Positions 1-14,000 of a stretch of 64,000 nucleotides of DNA are shown one piece after another. The notes beneath the pieces are model-generated. The model was given only the letters and a program-made list of their open reading frames with translations, had not been told where the DNA came from and searched no databases. Each line of letters opens with the position of its first letter. Position 1 is the stretch's first letter. The position numbers were made by a program, and so were the translations under genes. Origin of the DNA: Cliona cf. orientalis. Its lineage: Eukaryota > Porifera > Demospongiae > Clionaida > Clionaidae. The DNA lies in assembly GCA_963930775.1 (NCBI GenBank), contig OZ005706.1, positions 806,001 through 870,000 on the forward strand, given 5' to 3'.

Positions 1-1148
1 TTAATCCTGCCCTAATTGCATCCATTAGCAACCGTATCATGTGACATCCAGTGCATACTATTATGCGTATGCGTAGTCGTTAGTGTTAACATTCTTACAT
101 GTGCATGCGTGTGCTCATATCCTCAGCCAAATTGGACATGTCATGTTGCATATCTCTCACTACCTACTGCTTATCACATTAGCGGTGTGCATCAAACACA
201 AAAAAAAAACACTCGCCACCACCCCGACCACCACCTGGGCGCATGCATAATCAAGAGCTTCCCTCGATATCAATCTGCCTATATATAGCTACCTACCGAA
301 TAGAACCACAGATCAACACTTGCCAGTTACTCCAGCTAATAACTGCCGATTAACTAGATTACGAGGCTCTTAACCGACTTGCAAGGTACGGGAGTCCCAC
401 ACGAGCGATGAAGCCTTCCTCAATTATTGCCTCTTCTTCGTGATCGCTAATGCTTCAGTGAAGGTCGCTAATTGACAGGACGCTGCGGTGCACGCTAGAC
501 TTGCCACCCACCTACATGTCCTGTCGTGCACTCCTACAAGAGCTGTAGCCTATATCCCACATACATATTATTATATTATGAGTGACAAGGGGTCATATTG
601 TTCTTGCGAAAGGAAAATGGTGAACGCTTATCCTGGCCGCATATGTCCCGAGGGCTAGTGGTGGTAGATGTGGTGTGGTGCGGTGTATATACCCCTTATA
701 TATATAATGGCATAATTACCAGGGTCTCCCCCATCCATTATTGTGCTATATTATACTAGTTGTGGTCATATTTGCGGACTAGGTAAGTGTGCTTTAGTTA
801 ATTCTTGTGAAATTTTCGATAATTGTTTTTGTAGGGGTTGCTGGACAGGTGGTCCATCCTGGGTCAGCTAACTAACTAGACTAGACTAACCTGGTGCGTC
901 TGTTCTCCCTTTTCAGCACGTCGATCTGTTAGTTCAGCGTCGCGTGTGTTGGTTTGCTACGTACGTACAGCCTTTGAAGTCATTAACCGGTGGTGGCTCG
1001 TGTTGGTTTACTCAATTATTGCTTTGTTCTCCCACCGCTGATTTGTAGCGGTACATGCGTTGAACAAGGCACTGCGTGTACCTTACACTGTTATGTAAAT
1101 GTAGTATAAGTATTCGTTTAAATAATTGCTTTTTTTTCCCCGACACAG
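1..1148. other. non-coding stretch left of the first recognised IQGAP exon
   Basis: I recognise no exon here. The IQGAP-like gene must have upstream exons (GTPase-activating-related domain, coiled coil, IQ motifs), but none could be matched in this stretch, so they are probably left of the window. Short acceptor-like and donor-like sites occur, for example TTTTCAG near 916 and a GTAAGT near 782. The frames next to them do not resemble any IQGAP region. The rest is AT-rich DNA with GTAC and ATGCAT palindromes. Confidence 0.5.
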
Positions 1149-4100
1149 AGTATCTTACGGCTGTCAGAGCAAAAGTGGGGCAAGTGGTACGTTCCTGTAA
1201 TAATATTCTATAGTTTGAGAGAGAGAGAGAGAGAGAGGGAGAGAGGGAGAGAGCACGAATAATTACTTCCTAGCTTGTCAATTTCATTCTTCTCTCTTCT
1301 TCCTCCTGCAGTCTGGCAATGCATTTCGGAAGCCGAAGGGGACGTATCGATTTTCTCATCAGCAGCTGGAGAAGGAGGGGGTGATCCTTGAGACTCCTGG
1401 CATCCCTGAACAAAAGTACATAATTTTAAAATCATGCACTAATTAAGCAATAATTAATAATAATATTATAATGGTAAAATGGAAGCAGCTGCCCCTACTC
1501 TATAGTTGTGGTGACCACTTCCACAGTGAGGTTCATTTAGAAAATTTTAAATTTACTGAATGTTTATTTTTTTTCCTGTAAATAGGAGAAAGGGAATCAG
1601 CTACACTATGTCGTGTTCAGAGCCTGGAATCTACTGCATCTCAATGATGTACAAAGGTGAGTTGTGTCTTTACGTATGTATCCATGGTAACCAATTTGAG
1701 GGTGATAGAACTATGAATACACACTGAATGGTCAGTTTCAAAAAAAAAAAAACTGATGTATATTTTTTTAATGTGAGTTCACCCGGAGAAAGAATTTTCC
1801 ACAACACATTCTCAGGATGACCACACCTAATACCCTAGCTACGCTGCACATACAATCGCTTCTTCGTCCAAAAATACCCTTGTCCAGCTGCAAAGGAACT
1901 GGCTCATTTTCAGACAGTCAACATCGTGGACATCAAAAGCAAAAAAAAGCACGCACAGTTATGCACATCAAAAGCAAAAAGACTGTCGGTTGCCTCTTGT
2001 CGTTACGTTTCGTACGAGGGAGGTTAACTAGCCTCTTGGCAGCTGCACGCACAATAAATCCTCGCCAAAAATCAGCTAAACTTGCTGCAACTACTTTATA
2101 ACTACAATATGCATATATAATAATATATGTACCTGTATACACCTATATAGACTTATTTTCCAGCCTATGATCGTGTGTGTGTGTGTAATAGTAACATTAT
2201 ATTTGATTGGGTCACGAGGAAGAAAGGTAGTGCACCAATCGATTGAAGTGCGTAAGTTTTGTGGCATGGGTGTTGGCCCAATAATATTATTTATTGCACG
2301 TGCTGGCTAGTGTAACAGCGAACGCCATGGTAACAGTAATCTGGCTGCATGCAATGATTGTGTAACGGTGAAGCCTGTTACATCAAGAGTATTACCTCCA
2401 CCCATGAGTTCCAATATATACCTACCTATGAAACACTGCATCAGAGTGAACATAAATGTAAGTTAGGATGTATTACGTATACTTGCGAGTGTTTGACAAT
2501 GTGTGCATGCTATTTCTAATGGTTATGGTTACATGTATCATAACAGTTAATTAGTTTGCTGGCCTCAATCTAAGCCATAGGGTACGTTGCTAGCTAAAGT
2601 GGCATGCATATGGTTATTATTAGTTAGCTTTGAAAATCGTTAGTTGATGTTAGTGTGGCTGTTCAATGGTGTTTCTAGTATTCAAATGTTTGTTGTCTTA
2701 GAATTGCAGAATAGGTACTCTAATCTCTCTCCCTCTCCCCCCCCCCCCCCCCCCTCTCTCTCTCTCTCTTCCCCCCTCTCTCTCCCTCTCTCTCTCTCTC
2801 TCTTCCCACCTCTCTCTCTCTCTCCTTCTCTACTATTAATACCAAGTATATATATATATATATCTGCTTAGAGTGTATTTTGCTGCACAGCTGCTAGAGG
2901 TCCCTGAGAGAAAAACAAACCACGTCCATGTCTAAAATAATTTACAGTAGCCCTATAACCATAATTAGCACCAGGAAGTAAGTAAGGTAATAGCAGCTTC
3001 AAAAGGTTCGCCTAGGTATGTATTTAATTTACAAGTTGTGTATATAGCCTGTGTGAAAACAGTGGCAGTGGGGTGAGCTTTAATTAATTGGCCAATAATT
3101 TTTCTCGGGGAGGGAAGGGGAGGAGATTAGGATTATGTCTGTTTCTACATGTACATAACATCATAATAGTATAATAATATATATAGCACTCATGGATGCA
3201 TGTGCTTGTGGGACTTTCTGCACACGTGCTGTACAGCAGCTAGCTAGTGGCATGGTATCAGATGTCCCACTCCATGTCTAGTATCAGTCTGGTACTACTT
3301 ACGTATAACTACCAGTGGCATGTATGTATGGTTTATTAACACATAATATTATTATTTTTGTTGGTTCTATGACTTGTGCACTACAACAAGCCTGCATGCA
3401 TGGCTGCAACTAGACTAAGTGTGAAAAACCACAGACAATGGGATGGTGGGTTATCTGCGTATCTGTCGTGGTTTTTCTTTGGTTCTTCGACAACTTGTCG
3501 CTAACTAGCGCCACAAAGGGAGCTGCCATTGATGACCAGTGTTTGCCTTCTAGCCGTTGCCTAGCTACCGGTGTTGTTCGACATGCGCTGCCCCTCCCCC
3601 TCTCTCTTGTATCTCCTTTCTTTCGACTTGTGTCGGTTAAAGTGGGGACAGATGTTTTGGCGTATACATGTACATGTACATACGTATGAACATTGAATTT
3701 CTTGGTAGCCTCATCTCCGTGCAGTCCCATTCCCATGTTTGCAATATTGAATAGCCAGGAATGGGAATGGACTTGCATAGGGATGCTACTGGACCATTTT
3801 GTCTATTTGTAGTACGTGCATACAATTTTGACTTAATATCTGTACAATTATAGCTCAGATTATTAAGTACAAAATTACGTCTACCTTAATTAGGACTACG
3901 ATTATTTGTGGGTACATATTTTAGCAGATTTCGGAAATAGTACATTAGCGATTTTTCAAACTTAGCATCAAAATTATTGAAAATTTTAAATATTCTCGGG
4001 TACAATTTTAGCAAAACATCGTTAATTTTGCTAAATTTGCCCTTAAGGTGACTTAGGGATATATATGGTAGCGTCGGAAATTCAATATGTAGGTGGCTGT

Positions 4101-5004
4101 GCATTCAACATGTATGTTGACATGGTGGTTCCTCACTATTTCATGTATTGTCGTCAAATATGACATGACACTGTAGCTGTAATTGTATATATGTTCCTTG
4201 CATACTGAATGTCTGTGGTTATATGACTGCAATACTTATTTTACCATATTGCGCATATTATTAATATTTATATGTCTGCACTGAGCTCAAGGCAGCCAAT
4301 TAAAAGCAGGCTGCTGGATAGCTTCACCTACATAAATTTGCCTAAATCTCCCAATAGAATATTTACATACACAAGCACATCATAATATGCAACACACGTA
4401 CATACGTACATACATGCGTACATGTGTGAGGTATGTTGCGTTTAAGATTGAGGTTGGCCGGGCAGGTGGGAGCGGGGGCAGGGGGGGGCAGGGGGTAATC
4501 TTGGTCATGTGCAGCCAATTATGGTCTCCGGTTTTCAGTGTGCCCCTGAGTTGTCGCAACAGAGTAGGCGTTAGAGTTAGCGGGTACAACCTGCCAGCCT
4601 TTGAGTCCAGCGACACCAAGCAAGCAACTGAATGGTACGTGAGTTAACTGATTAGAAGAAGCCCCAACGGGGTGAGAACATCCTGTCCAGCAAGATAAAC
4701 CTCTTGTCTTTCAATGTTGTCCTTTCTACACATCAGAGTGTCAGCAGTGAGTGAGTCCGAGAGAGAAAGAGAGAGTGAGAGAGAGGGAGGGGGTGAGAGA
4801 AGGGAAGACACTTTTTTGAGTTGAGTGGGCCCACAGTGGCTCTCCACACTGCCCTCCACTGGTGCAAACACTGGGATCCCATGGCCATGACCAGCTACAA
4901 ACAAGCCAGTAGGAAGAAGGATGTGGTTGGGGAAGAGAGGTTTATGGGATGAGCTAGTTGTGGTCAAATCATGAGCCCCAACTATGGTGACTTGTTTTCA
5001 TTTC

Positions 5005-5035
<31 letters not shown>

Positions 5036-8000
5036 GTTGCACACAGCACACCACACATAAACATATGTACTAACACACTATGTTTGTTGTGCTGTAGCTT
5101 GGGAGCTGGGTAAGCTGGGGAGCTGTCTGTGTGTAGCCAGTCTCCAGTGATTCCCATGCTCTACTTCCTGCAGGAGAGGAAATGGTGGTGTGTCAATTAC
5201 AAAATTATGGGTTCCCAGTAGTTGTAGATGGTCCCAGTAACCCAGGCATGCTGCACCTGCCCAGCTGAGACTTGAGAGCTAGGCTATAGCTAGCTAGCTG
5301 GCTAGCTGGCTGGCTGACTAAGGCTAGTCTAAGAGTGAGACAATGTCTCGACTTTTTTATAGTGTCTATTTATGGTGTGTCTAGATCTGTATGGTAACTG
5401 TTCTAGCTGGGGTATTGTTCGTGGCCAGTCCCTCATAATTGGTAGTTTCTATGGGCTAGCTGGCATAGTATTATACGTACATACTTAGTATTATAATTAT
5501 TATTATGCTTGCGTTAGTATCGGGGCTTACTCATTTTGTCATTGCTTGCCAGACGGAAAGACCAGTTGGCGTTGTTTGATAATAAATATATGTATTGTCC
5601 CACGTGAATGGGAAAATTAGTTGCAGCTGGGAAAAGACGAGGTCTGTTTCTGGCTTCGAATTATGTGCAAAAATCCCCACCACCTTTTGGTACATGTACA
5701 TGTATATATAGTGATTAATTTTTGGCCGAAATAAGTGATATATGTACATGCGTACACACGAGATAACATCCCCCCCCCCCCCCAAACATTGATAATTGTA
5801 CTTTTGAGCAAGGTATCTGTTATGTGCCATTGCTGACTATGAAGAATTTTGTTCGAATCGAGTGATTTATTCTTCTAACCTTGTAACTGGTTCCCATAAA
5901 ATCCCCAGCTTCACTACCTTTTTATATTAATTTTCCCCTTCTCTTATGTTTGAGTTGATGTTTAGATCTAAGAATTTGAATCGCTAGTTCATACATGATC
6001 TGATTGTAAACTTGCATAAGCATGTTAAAATTAATATTATTTCCTATAAAATACCCAGGCTCACTAATTTAAACTCCCTACTCTTTGTTACGATAAGTTA
6101 GAACAACAAATTGAACCATAATTGTAGTGTCCCAGTTGGTTATAATAACATGGTGGTTGTCTGGGTGCCAGGGAGGGGTGGGGGGTAATATTTGGTTCCT
6201 GAATGATAATCCCCCGGATCACTTTGTTGTCCTCTTTGAAAGCCCCCGTCTATTTGACTGGGGTAAATGTTTTGATCTAGGAATTATTTTAGTGGGGTCG
6301 TGATCTGTCCATAAATGTACACATGAGTTAAAAATTGCTAAATTAAAGGTGATGAATCATACCCTTATCAAATTAGCGACAAAGAAGGGGAAATTTCGAC
6401 ATTCTTGGCTTTTGAATTTCATTTCCTCCAAAAAATACCCACCTGCACTTGATGGGTGCTCTCGAAAATCCCTCCACTTCTGATGTGGATACATGTGTTT
6501 GGGTTGACCCAAAACCTAAACTTCTGAAAAATACCCTTTCTCACTTTTGACACTTTGAAGACTACTCATAAAACTCCCTCTTCTTTTCATCAACTCACTT
6601 TATCTCAACTTTTCCATGGAAACAAAGCCCCCACACATACAGTGTGTGTACCTATGAACTTACCTACCTACGTAATTGGTAGCTTACAGGTGCTACAACA
6701 ACAATACCTTACCGTGATTCTGTGGCGGAGGATGATGTGATTGTCGGCCTATGTGATGTAATTAGAGGCAGTAATCCGTCGGCAGGCGGCAGCAGCGGGC
6801 GGTTAGTGTGAGCGTGAGTGGTTAAATTATTGGTGGGCGTTGGAGGGCGTTGAGGGCGGTAGAGGCTTCCTAAAATCTGTGAAATGTTGTCCAGGCAGAC
6901 ACCTAGCTTACCTGCTAAATGCAGCTTCCATTGTTGGCCCCCAATGATGAGTTTGTGTATTTCCTGTTGTGGTTGTGATAAGCTCGCTGAGTATGTTTCT
7001 GATGTGGTGTTCTGTAGCTACGTACGTATGGCATGATAACTGCTACAGTAACTGTTTTCTCTCTGGCAGGCAGCGCTGAGCTGAACTTTCCATTCTTTGT
7101 CTGAAAACGTGCACTTTAGTCCAGCAGTAATGGACATGCCATGTACTTAGGATTGATCAGAGAGAAATTTGAAGAGAGAGAGAGAGAGAGCGAGAGTTCA
7201 AAAGTACATTTAATTACATCTAGATGAGGATGCTTCTTTCAGTTTAACAATTTTTAAATTTAGCTGGCTGTGAATTGTTAATAACTCTTTGGGTGCAGCA
7301 TGTGTATGGGTATGTGGAATGCATGTGCTTATCCTGTTTAAATTGCTTTTTGACAACTAAGTAAAGCTAGCTGCTAACTAACCCTACTGGGATTAAATGG
7401 AGGGAGTGGGCCAACCAGCCTTAAAATGAAGTTCACCCTCCTTCCTAAGGTGAGCATCTCCCCATTAGTGGGATGTTTGCCAGTCCCTTTGATCTCCAGG
7501 GTGATGTCATGCCCTAGCCTTGGGCAAAATTTGAGGTAAACATGGGAGTAATTAGTGACTTAATGGGGCTGCTACCTCCAGGGTCCAAATCTGATCCTGG
7601 TTGGGAACAGTGAATTTTCTTAACCTCCCCAACTCCCAGCCTTTGAAGTGTCTGTTAATCCAATTTTGCTAGGCCACAGAAATCATGTACCATGGCAATT
7701 TGTTGTTATAGCTACACATGTCAGCTGCCTGGCTGGGATTCCTTGGTTCTCATCAGTGGTGGTTCTGAGTGTGTGAAAGTGCAGTGCAGTGGTGCTCAGC
7801 CTGCTACCTGGGGTGAACTTTTTGGCTGGTTGGAGTAAATTTGTAGAGAATACTTGTACACCTGTGCCTGTTTATTTCTGCGTACACTTATGTATGTAGA
7901 TCCATTTCCACCCCACAGCACTTACTGGGGCTAGCTGTATGCATAGCCTAGTCCCCTGGTGGTTGTGTAAAACTGTACCTAGCTGCTGTTAGTAGTACAT

Positions 8001-11000
8001 TCAATATTGGCAGCTGCTTGCTAGGCATCTGTAAAGTACAGGTAATCTTTAGGTATATACTGCACATGTGCCCCCCTCCCCCCTCCCCCCCCCCAACACA
8101 CACACACATGCACACATGTACATGCAGCAAACAGTGTATCATGGCACACTAATGGGAAGTTTTAGTGCACTCATGATGATTAACCTCTGGAGTAAACTTT
8201 CTCAGACCCACCACCACCCCTGCTAATTTATTAATAATTTTTTGCTGGTCAGTGGCCTGGGACGCTTAAGGGGAAATTGTTGCCATATTATGCCTGATAA
8301 TAGTGGCCGAGGAAGGGAACTAATATTAGGGGATCTGAGAAGAAGAGTGCTTGTAAATACTTGTAATGAAATACCACTGTGGTAGCTGGAATGTAGACCA
8401 TCTCCTGTCTGTCAGCAGTGGGGTATATTTCTCTAGACCTACAAAGCCTTTTTGGACTCCTCTGATTACAGCAGCTGTGATCCAGCATCCAGTGTGAGTT
8501 AGTATGATGGAGTGAGCTCTACCTCGAGTTCTTACCTCACTGGTGCTGTATGCTTTGGGGCTGGCAGGAATAAACCTTGGGTTCTTCCTGTATTGTCAGG
8601 GTGCGCTAGACAGTCCGTCTGCTGCGGTCCACTACCTCCCTTCTGCATATCCTGTGTCTCCCTCTCTGGTATGTATATGTATACATGCCTTAACATACGA
8701 CATAATCTACCAAAGTCTAAACTTAGATATTATTATACCATATTATGCATACCCCCATATTAATAATGTACTACATATTATATATATATCCCCCATCCCC
8801 GCCCACTTGTGGTCACATCCAATGGATATGATATTGTGATCATTAAGAATTTTATTTTAGGGTCGCTAATGAAAGGTCATGGTTCTACTTCCTGTTCTGT
8901 GCATGCATGTATGTACGTATGTACGCCTATGTGTTCACCAGACCTGGTCCAGTGTTTGATAAAATAAGGCACCTCTTCCTTCTAACGCTCCCATGATTAG
9001 TGCCTTCTGATAATTATTGTAGAAGCACAATTGAGTAGCTACAAGAGTATGTTCGTGACTGCAGTTCCCATAAGTGCATGTTGTCTGTATGTAAATATTC
9101 TGACCGACTATGCATGTACTGTATATGTAGCAACTTGCATGCATGCAAATATTAATTCTGACGATCGGTCCTTTGATAAGAGATACCAAGACCTGTGCAG
9201 AAAAAAAAAATCTTATCAGGGTATGTATGTTCACAAGTAGTGATTCACCAATAGTACAAACTATATTATTAATAGTATTATGAATCCACTTCACATTATC
9301 TAATTAGCTAGCAGCAGCTGCTGCACACGTGTACTTGAAATTATGGGGTAACTCGACGATGTGACGTAGTTGCCATGTCTACCGAGGTTTGTTTTGTCTG
9401 TCAGTTTAGCTCCTCTCTCTTCCTAGAAGTCCCGCAGGATGAGATTCACCTTAACTGGGTCTTCAACTATGTACCTGACTATCTGGTCTGCCGGCCCAAC
9501 TTGAAGTAGCTTTCGATTTTGAGATGAGGTTGAGCTGTAGCAGTGGTAAGGCTTACAGACTAAACTTGTGTGCTAGCTATAGCTAGGGACTTAAGTTGCA
9601 TGGTGTGACACCTTCTCTTTCCAGTTAGTGCTGCAGATTCACTCTAATGTATATAAACTATGCACTTTTTATATAAATAGCTTATTTTTTGGCCAAGTGC
9701 TATTCCAATTGTGTGCGCTACTTGGAAGCACATATTATGTTGCAAACTGTTGTTAGTTTTTATCCAGTGTCCTATTGTGCTGTTGAAGCCCCAGTATATC
9801 ATATACTCCCCGTTCTCAGAATATTATGTGGAGATACATAACTATAATAGCATCTGTTGGTCTGGATAGTTACGTTTAGAGTAGCAAACTTAAGGAGTAC
9901 AAGCAGTTCAGCGAATAGTAATTCTGCAACTGATATTGATTGGAGATCTAAGATTCTAGCTATAATATTATAGGCATCTCATGCAGAAACTACATGTGTA
10001 GCTGCCCTATATTCTAGTTGGCTATATAATATAGTTACCTCAAAGCAGCAGCAAGCTGAAGGTTTACCTATAGCTATATCTATCCATTCCCTGATGTTAT
10101 ACATATAAGGTAGTGGCATGGAAGGATAGCTAGCTACGTAGTCTAAGAGCATCACTAGTTACGTATAACAGTATTACACACATCTTGTTGGTTGGTACGT
10201 AAACAATTTGCTGGCTTAATAAAATTCACAGAGTACTTCTGTAACACTCGATCCTCTTGGCTGTGCCGCTCTGAGCCTCAAATCCACCTGTTTGTTGCGT
10301 CGCTTCCTCCCACTAATTGTGTACACGCGTACGTACATGCGTACATCGTACGCTATCATTTGCCGTGCGTTCCTTAGCTTAGCTAGCAAGCTAGTCTAAT
10401 GCCTAATTGCGGCACGGCTGATTGAACTACATATTGGGTGACATGAGTTGGCAATAAATGGGTAATGGAATTTTTTCGTTGGTAATCGTATATTCTGTGA
10501 AATTTCAGCTGCACCATGCATGCGGTCTCGATTGTCCAGAGTGAGTGTGTGTGCGTGTGTGTGTGTGAGTGAGTGTGAGTTGATGAGGGTGGCCACTATT
10601 ACCAATGTTATCGTATTTTTAACGTGTTGAGATAATATGAATTAAGCCTTGCTGCAGTGTGTCTGTGTACCAGAATAATTAACAGCCATTAGTATTGCAT
10701 ACACAACATTCTCTGTCTGGTATCTGGTATGATAGCTGCGTAGCTATTTAGTTTTTAATGCTTGCATCGTGCAATAGCTAAGTTGCTAATTTTGTTACAC
10801 ATTATATTGCCTATGTCTTTGCATCACAATTATTGACATTGTTAGTTTATAATTCTTGACCGCAAAGGTGCACGCTAAGCTTTAATTTTTCGCAATTGTC
10901 CTCCAAAACTGTCACCTGTGCTTTAATATTTTCCATGCGGTTGGCGCACGCCTTTGATGTGGTTTAATAACCCAGGCCCTTGTTGACCACAAGGCTACTT

Positions 11001-14000
11001 CACATGCTAGCTCAGCTCAGCACTACGTACGTAGCAAGTCTTACACTTAGCCTCTCTGGCCGCAGATGTGCACACACTAACTAACCGCAGCGCAGCACAG
11101 CGCAGCAGTGGTGTATGTGGCCTCTTAGCCTGCCTGATACATGGCCTGTGGGGGTGTGCTGCATGAGAGGAGGAGAGGAGAGTGACAGGATGGTGACCTC
11201 AGCTGCTAATTAGGGAGAGAGAGGGTACAACTTAACAGCTAGTCCATCTAGATCTGCAGGTGGCATATGCTGGCCACGTGCTCCTTTAGCTAGCTGGCTA
11301 GCTCCCACTGCCTGCATGATTCGATTGTTGTGTTCTAATCCTCAAGGGACTTGTCATTATAACCACTTTGTTTATGTGTTGTAGGCTTGTGGTTTTGCGG
11401 CCGCCCGGGCTTCCTGCATAGCTTATGCTGCATTGTCCTCTAGAGCCAGTCTAGGTATATAGTAGAGCCTAGCTTGCACCTATAATAGCTAGGCTACCTA
11501 CCTGTGTACCTATATATAGCCTTACATGCTGCATAACTGTACTAATGCAGCCTAGGTGGTGTTCTCAATTTCCACCATAATTTCACTTATTGATTCAATT
11601 TTCACTGGTATTTCCTTATGTTCTATATATTGCGTGCGTGCATATACCTACTACTAGCATTGTGCTTTTGCCATAGTGTAAGAATGGACTCACCTTTTTT
11701 GTGCAGTACATGTAGCAAAAAATGCTGCTAATGGTACATGGGATCTGAACTCACAACTGCAACTCTCCAACAGCCCGTGCCTTATTAACCCTCTGCACTA
11801 TTAATTTTGAGCTGATTTATAATAATAATAATTATTATTATTATTATAAATTTGTGCCTTATTTAAATCAGTGTATCAAAAATTCCCTGAAGACCCACAC
11901 TTTGCTGTACTTGGCTGCTCTACTCCCATGCATTTTGCACCTCTAGTGGTAGCTCTGGTAAAAGGTGACTCAGTACATACCTGCATAACCATCACTGCTT
12001 GCTAATTGCCTGTCTGGAATTCAAAATTTAACGAGAATCCTGTGTTGGCAAACTCTAAATTTACATCAAACGCAGCTGACATGTGTGCGTCGTTCTGCCG
12101 TAGAGAGAGCGAGAGAGAAAGAGGGACAACACTCCTGGCTAACCGGTTGTCATCCTAATTTGGACGGCCAACGTTGGAATCCACTTAGAACCCGGTTGCT
12201 AGGTGACGCGCATTCCTCTGGCATGGTGCTAACGACGTAGTGACATAACGCGACAAGCTCAGGCCAACGCGCCATCTCAGGCTAACATACCAACTGGCGA
12301 CCGTCTCTATTTTAGGGCAACTCTAGATCTTCAGCAGTTTAGGTACGTGGGTCGATCTGTTGTGGAGATCTCGGCACTGCATGAGTGCAAACACGTGTGC
12401 CTGCGTGCCTTCATTGCATATTTGACAAGCTCTAAGCTTCCACGCTTAGCTTAATGCATACCAGCTAGATCATATCATTATTTTTGTATAGTATTGCATT
12501 GGTCAACCATCCTTCGGCAGGCACCCTGTCAGTGCCTTATCTGTGCATGATTCGCGATCGACAGCATCCAAAAAATTGTTGCACCTCGAGCCCCTTCAAC
12601 GTACGTACGTACGTACGTAGCTAGTGTGTTTGTGTGAACAGTTGCATCAGTGGAATGCTATATAGAAAGTGTGCAATTAGGAATTCGTTTGAATAGCCCA
12701 CTAGGCTAAGCTAAGTATGTACGTATAGCTATGTATGTATGTATGCGCTGCTGCGCTGTGTGAGGTGTTTGCAGCAACACATGTTGTTTTCCCATATCGG
12801 CAGGTGGTTACCGTGGTCACTTTGTTATGGCACCTGTGGATTTCGAACTGTCTTCATTATTCGATTAAACTCCAGCTCTAGCTGGTACACTACTGCATTG
12901 TATAATATGCTTACAACGTAACTCGTTGTGTACGTACTAATTCGTCCCCTGTGAGTCAGTTAAGCTATTAGTATCAAACTAATTACGTTATGGAGCTAAT
13001 TATCACTAAGGCAGGATATGAGAAGGGTTAATGAGAGGAAGATAAATTGGGTGAACTTAATTAGTATGTACGTGCATGTATACATGCCTCGAGCATCAAG
13101 ATTGTTTTTATTTTTTTTGTAGTACCCTAATTATAAAGGGGGTTTCAATTTTCCCTGGCCTACACTGTACTTCAAATTGAAAACGATAGCTGCATGCATA
13201 CTACGTACAAAGAGTGAGTGAAACTTAATGACATCATGATGACATCGTGCAGACATATAACCCATCTTATACAGTCATATATAGTATCACATCAGACTTA
13301 CAGTTATGACTTTGCTGGGAATTAAGATGAGATGTCATATGCATACTTATTATGTGAGAGTAGTGTGGAGGGGGGGAGGGAGTGAGGGAGGGAGGTGTGT
13401 GGGGTGTGTAGAGTGTGAGGTAGTTGGAGAGCTAGGTTCCTGGCTTTCTCTTTTCTTATAGCCAGCTATGTAGCTGGGCCGGAGCTAGAAGCTACGTACA
13501 CATCATGATCGAGGCAGCTGCCTGCATGCCTGCATTGCATGCCGGCACGCTTGGGGAGTGGAGTTGTTGACACTTTACTTCCTCATTTGAGAGAGGAACC
13601 TGACATGCACACACACACACACCCACATGTATACCCCACTGTACCTTAGACTATGCTACAGCTAGTAGGCTAGGGTCTAGTGCACAGTATATGTATACCA
13701 CTGTGGTAGATACATGGCAACGTACAGAATTAGTACGTGTGTAGTACGTCCTTAAGCTACAACTTTCTGTAGGTTTTCTAAGGAGTCCGGGAAGACTTTC
13801 AAAGCTTTTATGTGACATATCTGTGTGTGCGAGTGTGTGTGCATGTGCTTGCATGCAAACTAGAAAAAAAAATCAGGCCATTTCTCCTCAAGATTTGAGG
13901 AAAGCTGCATGGATGGGTGGGTGTGGGAAGGACGTGAGTACTTGGCAGCAAATATGGCCCTTCTGGGCAGGTGTGGTATGGGTAGAGCTCCAGATATCTA

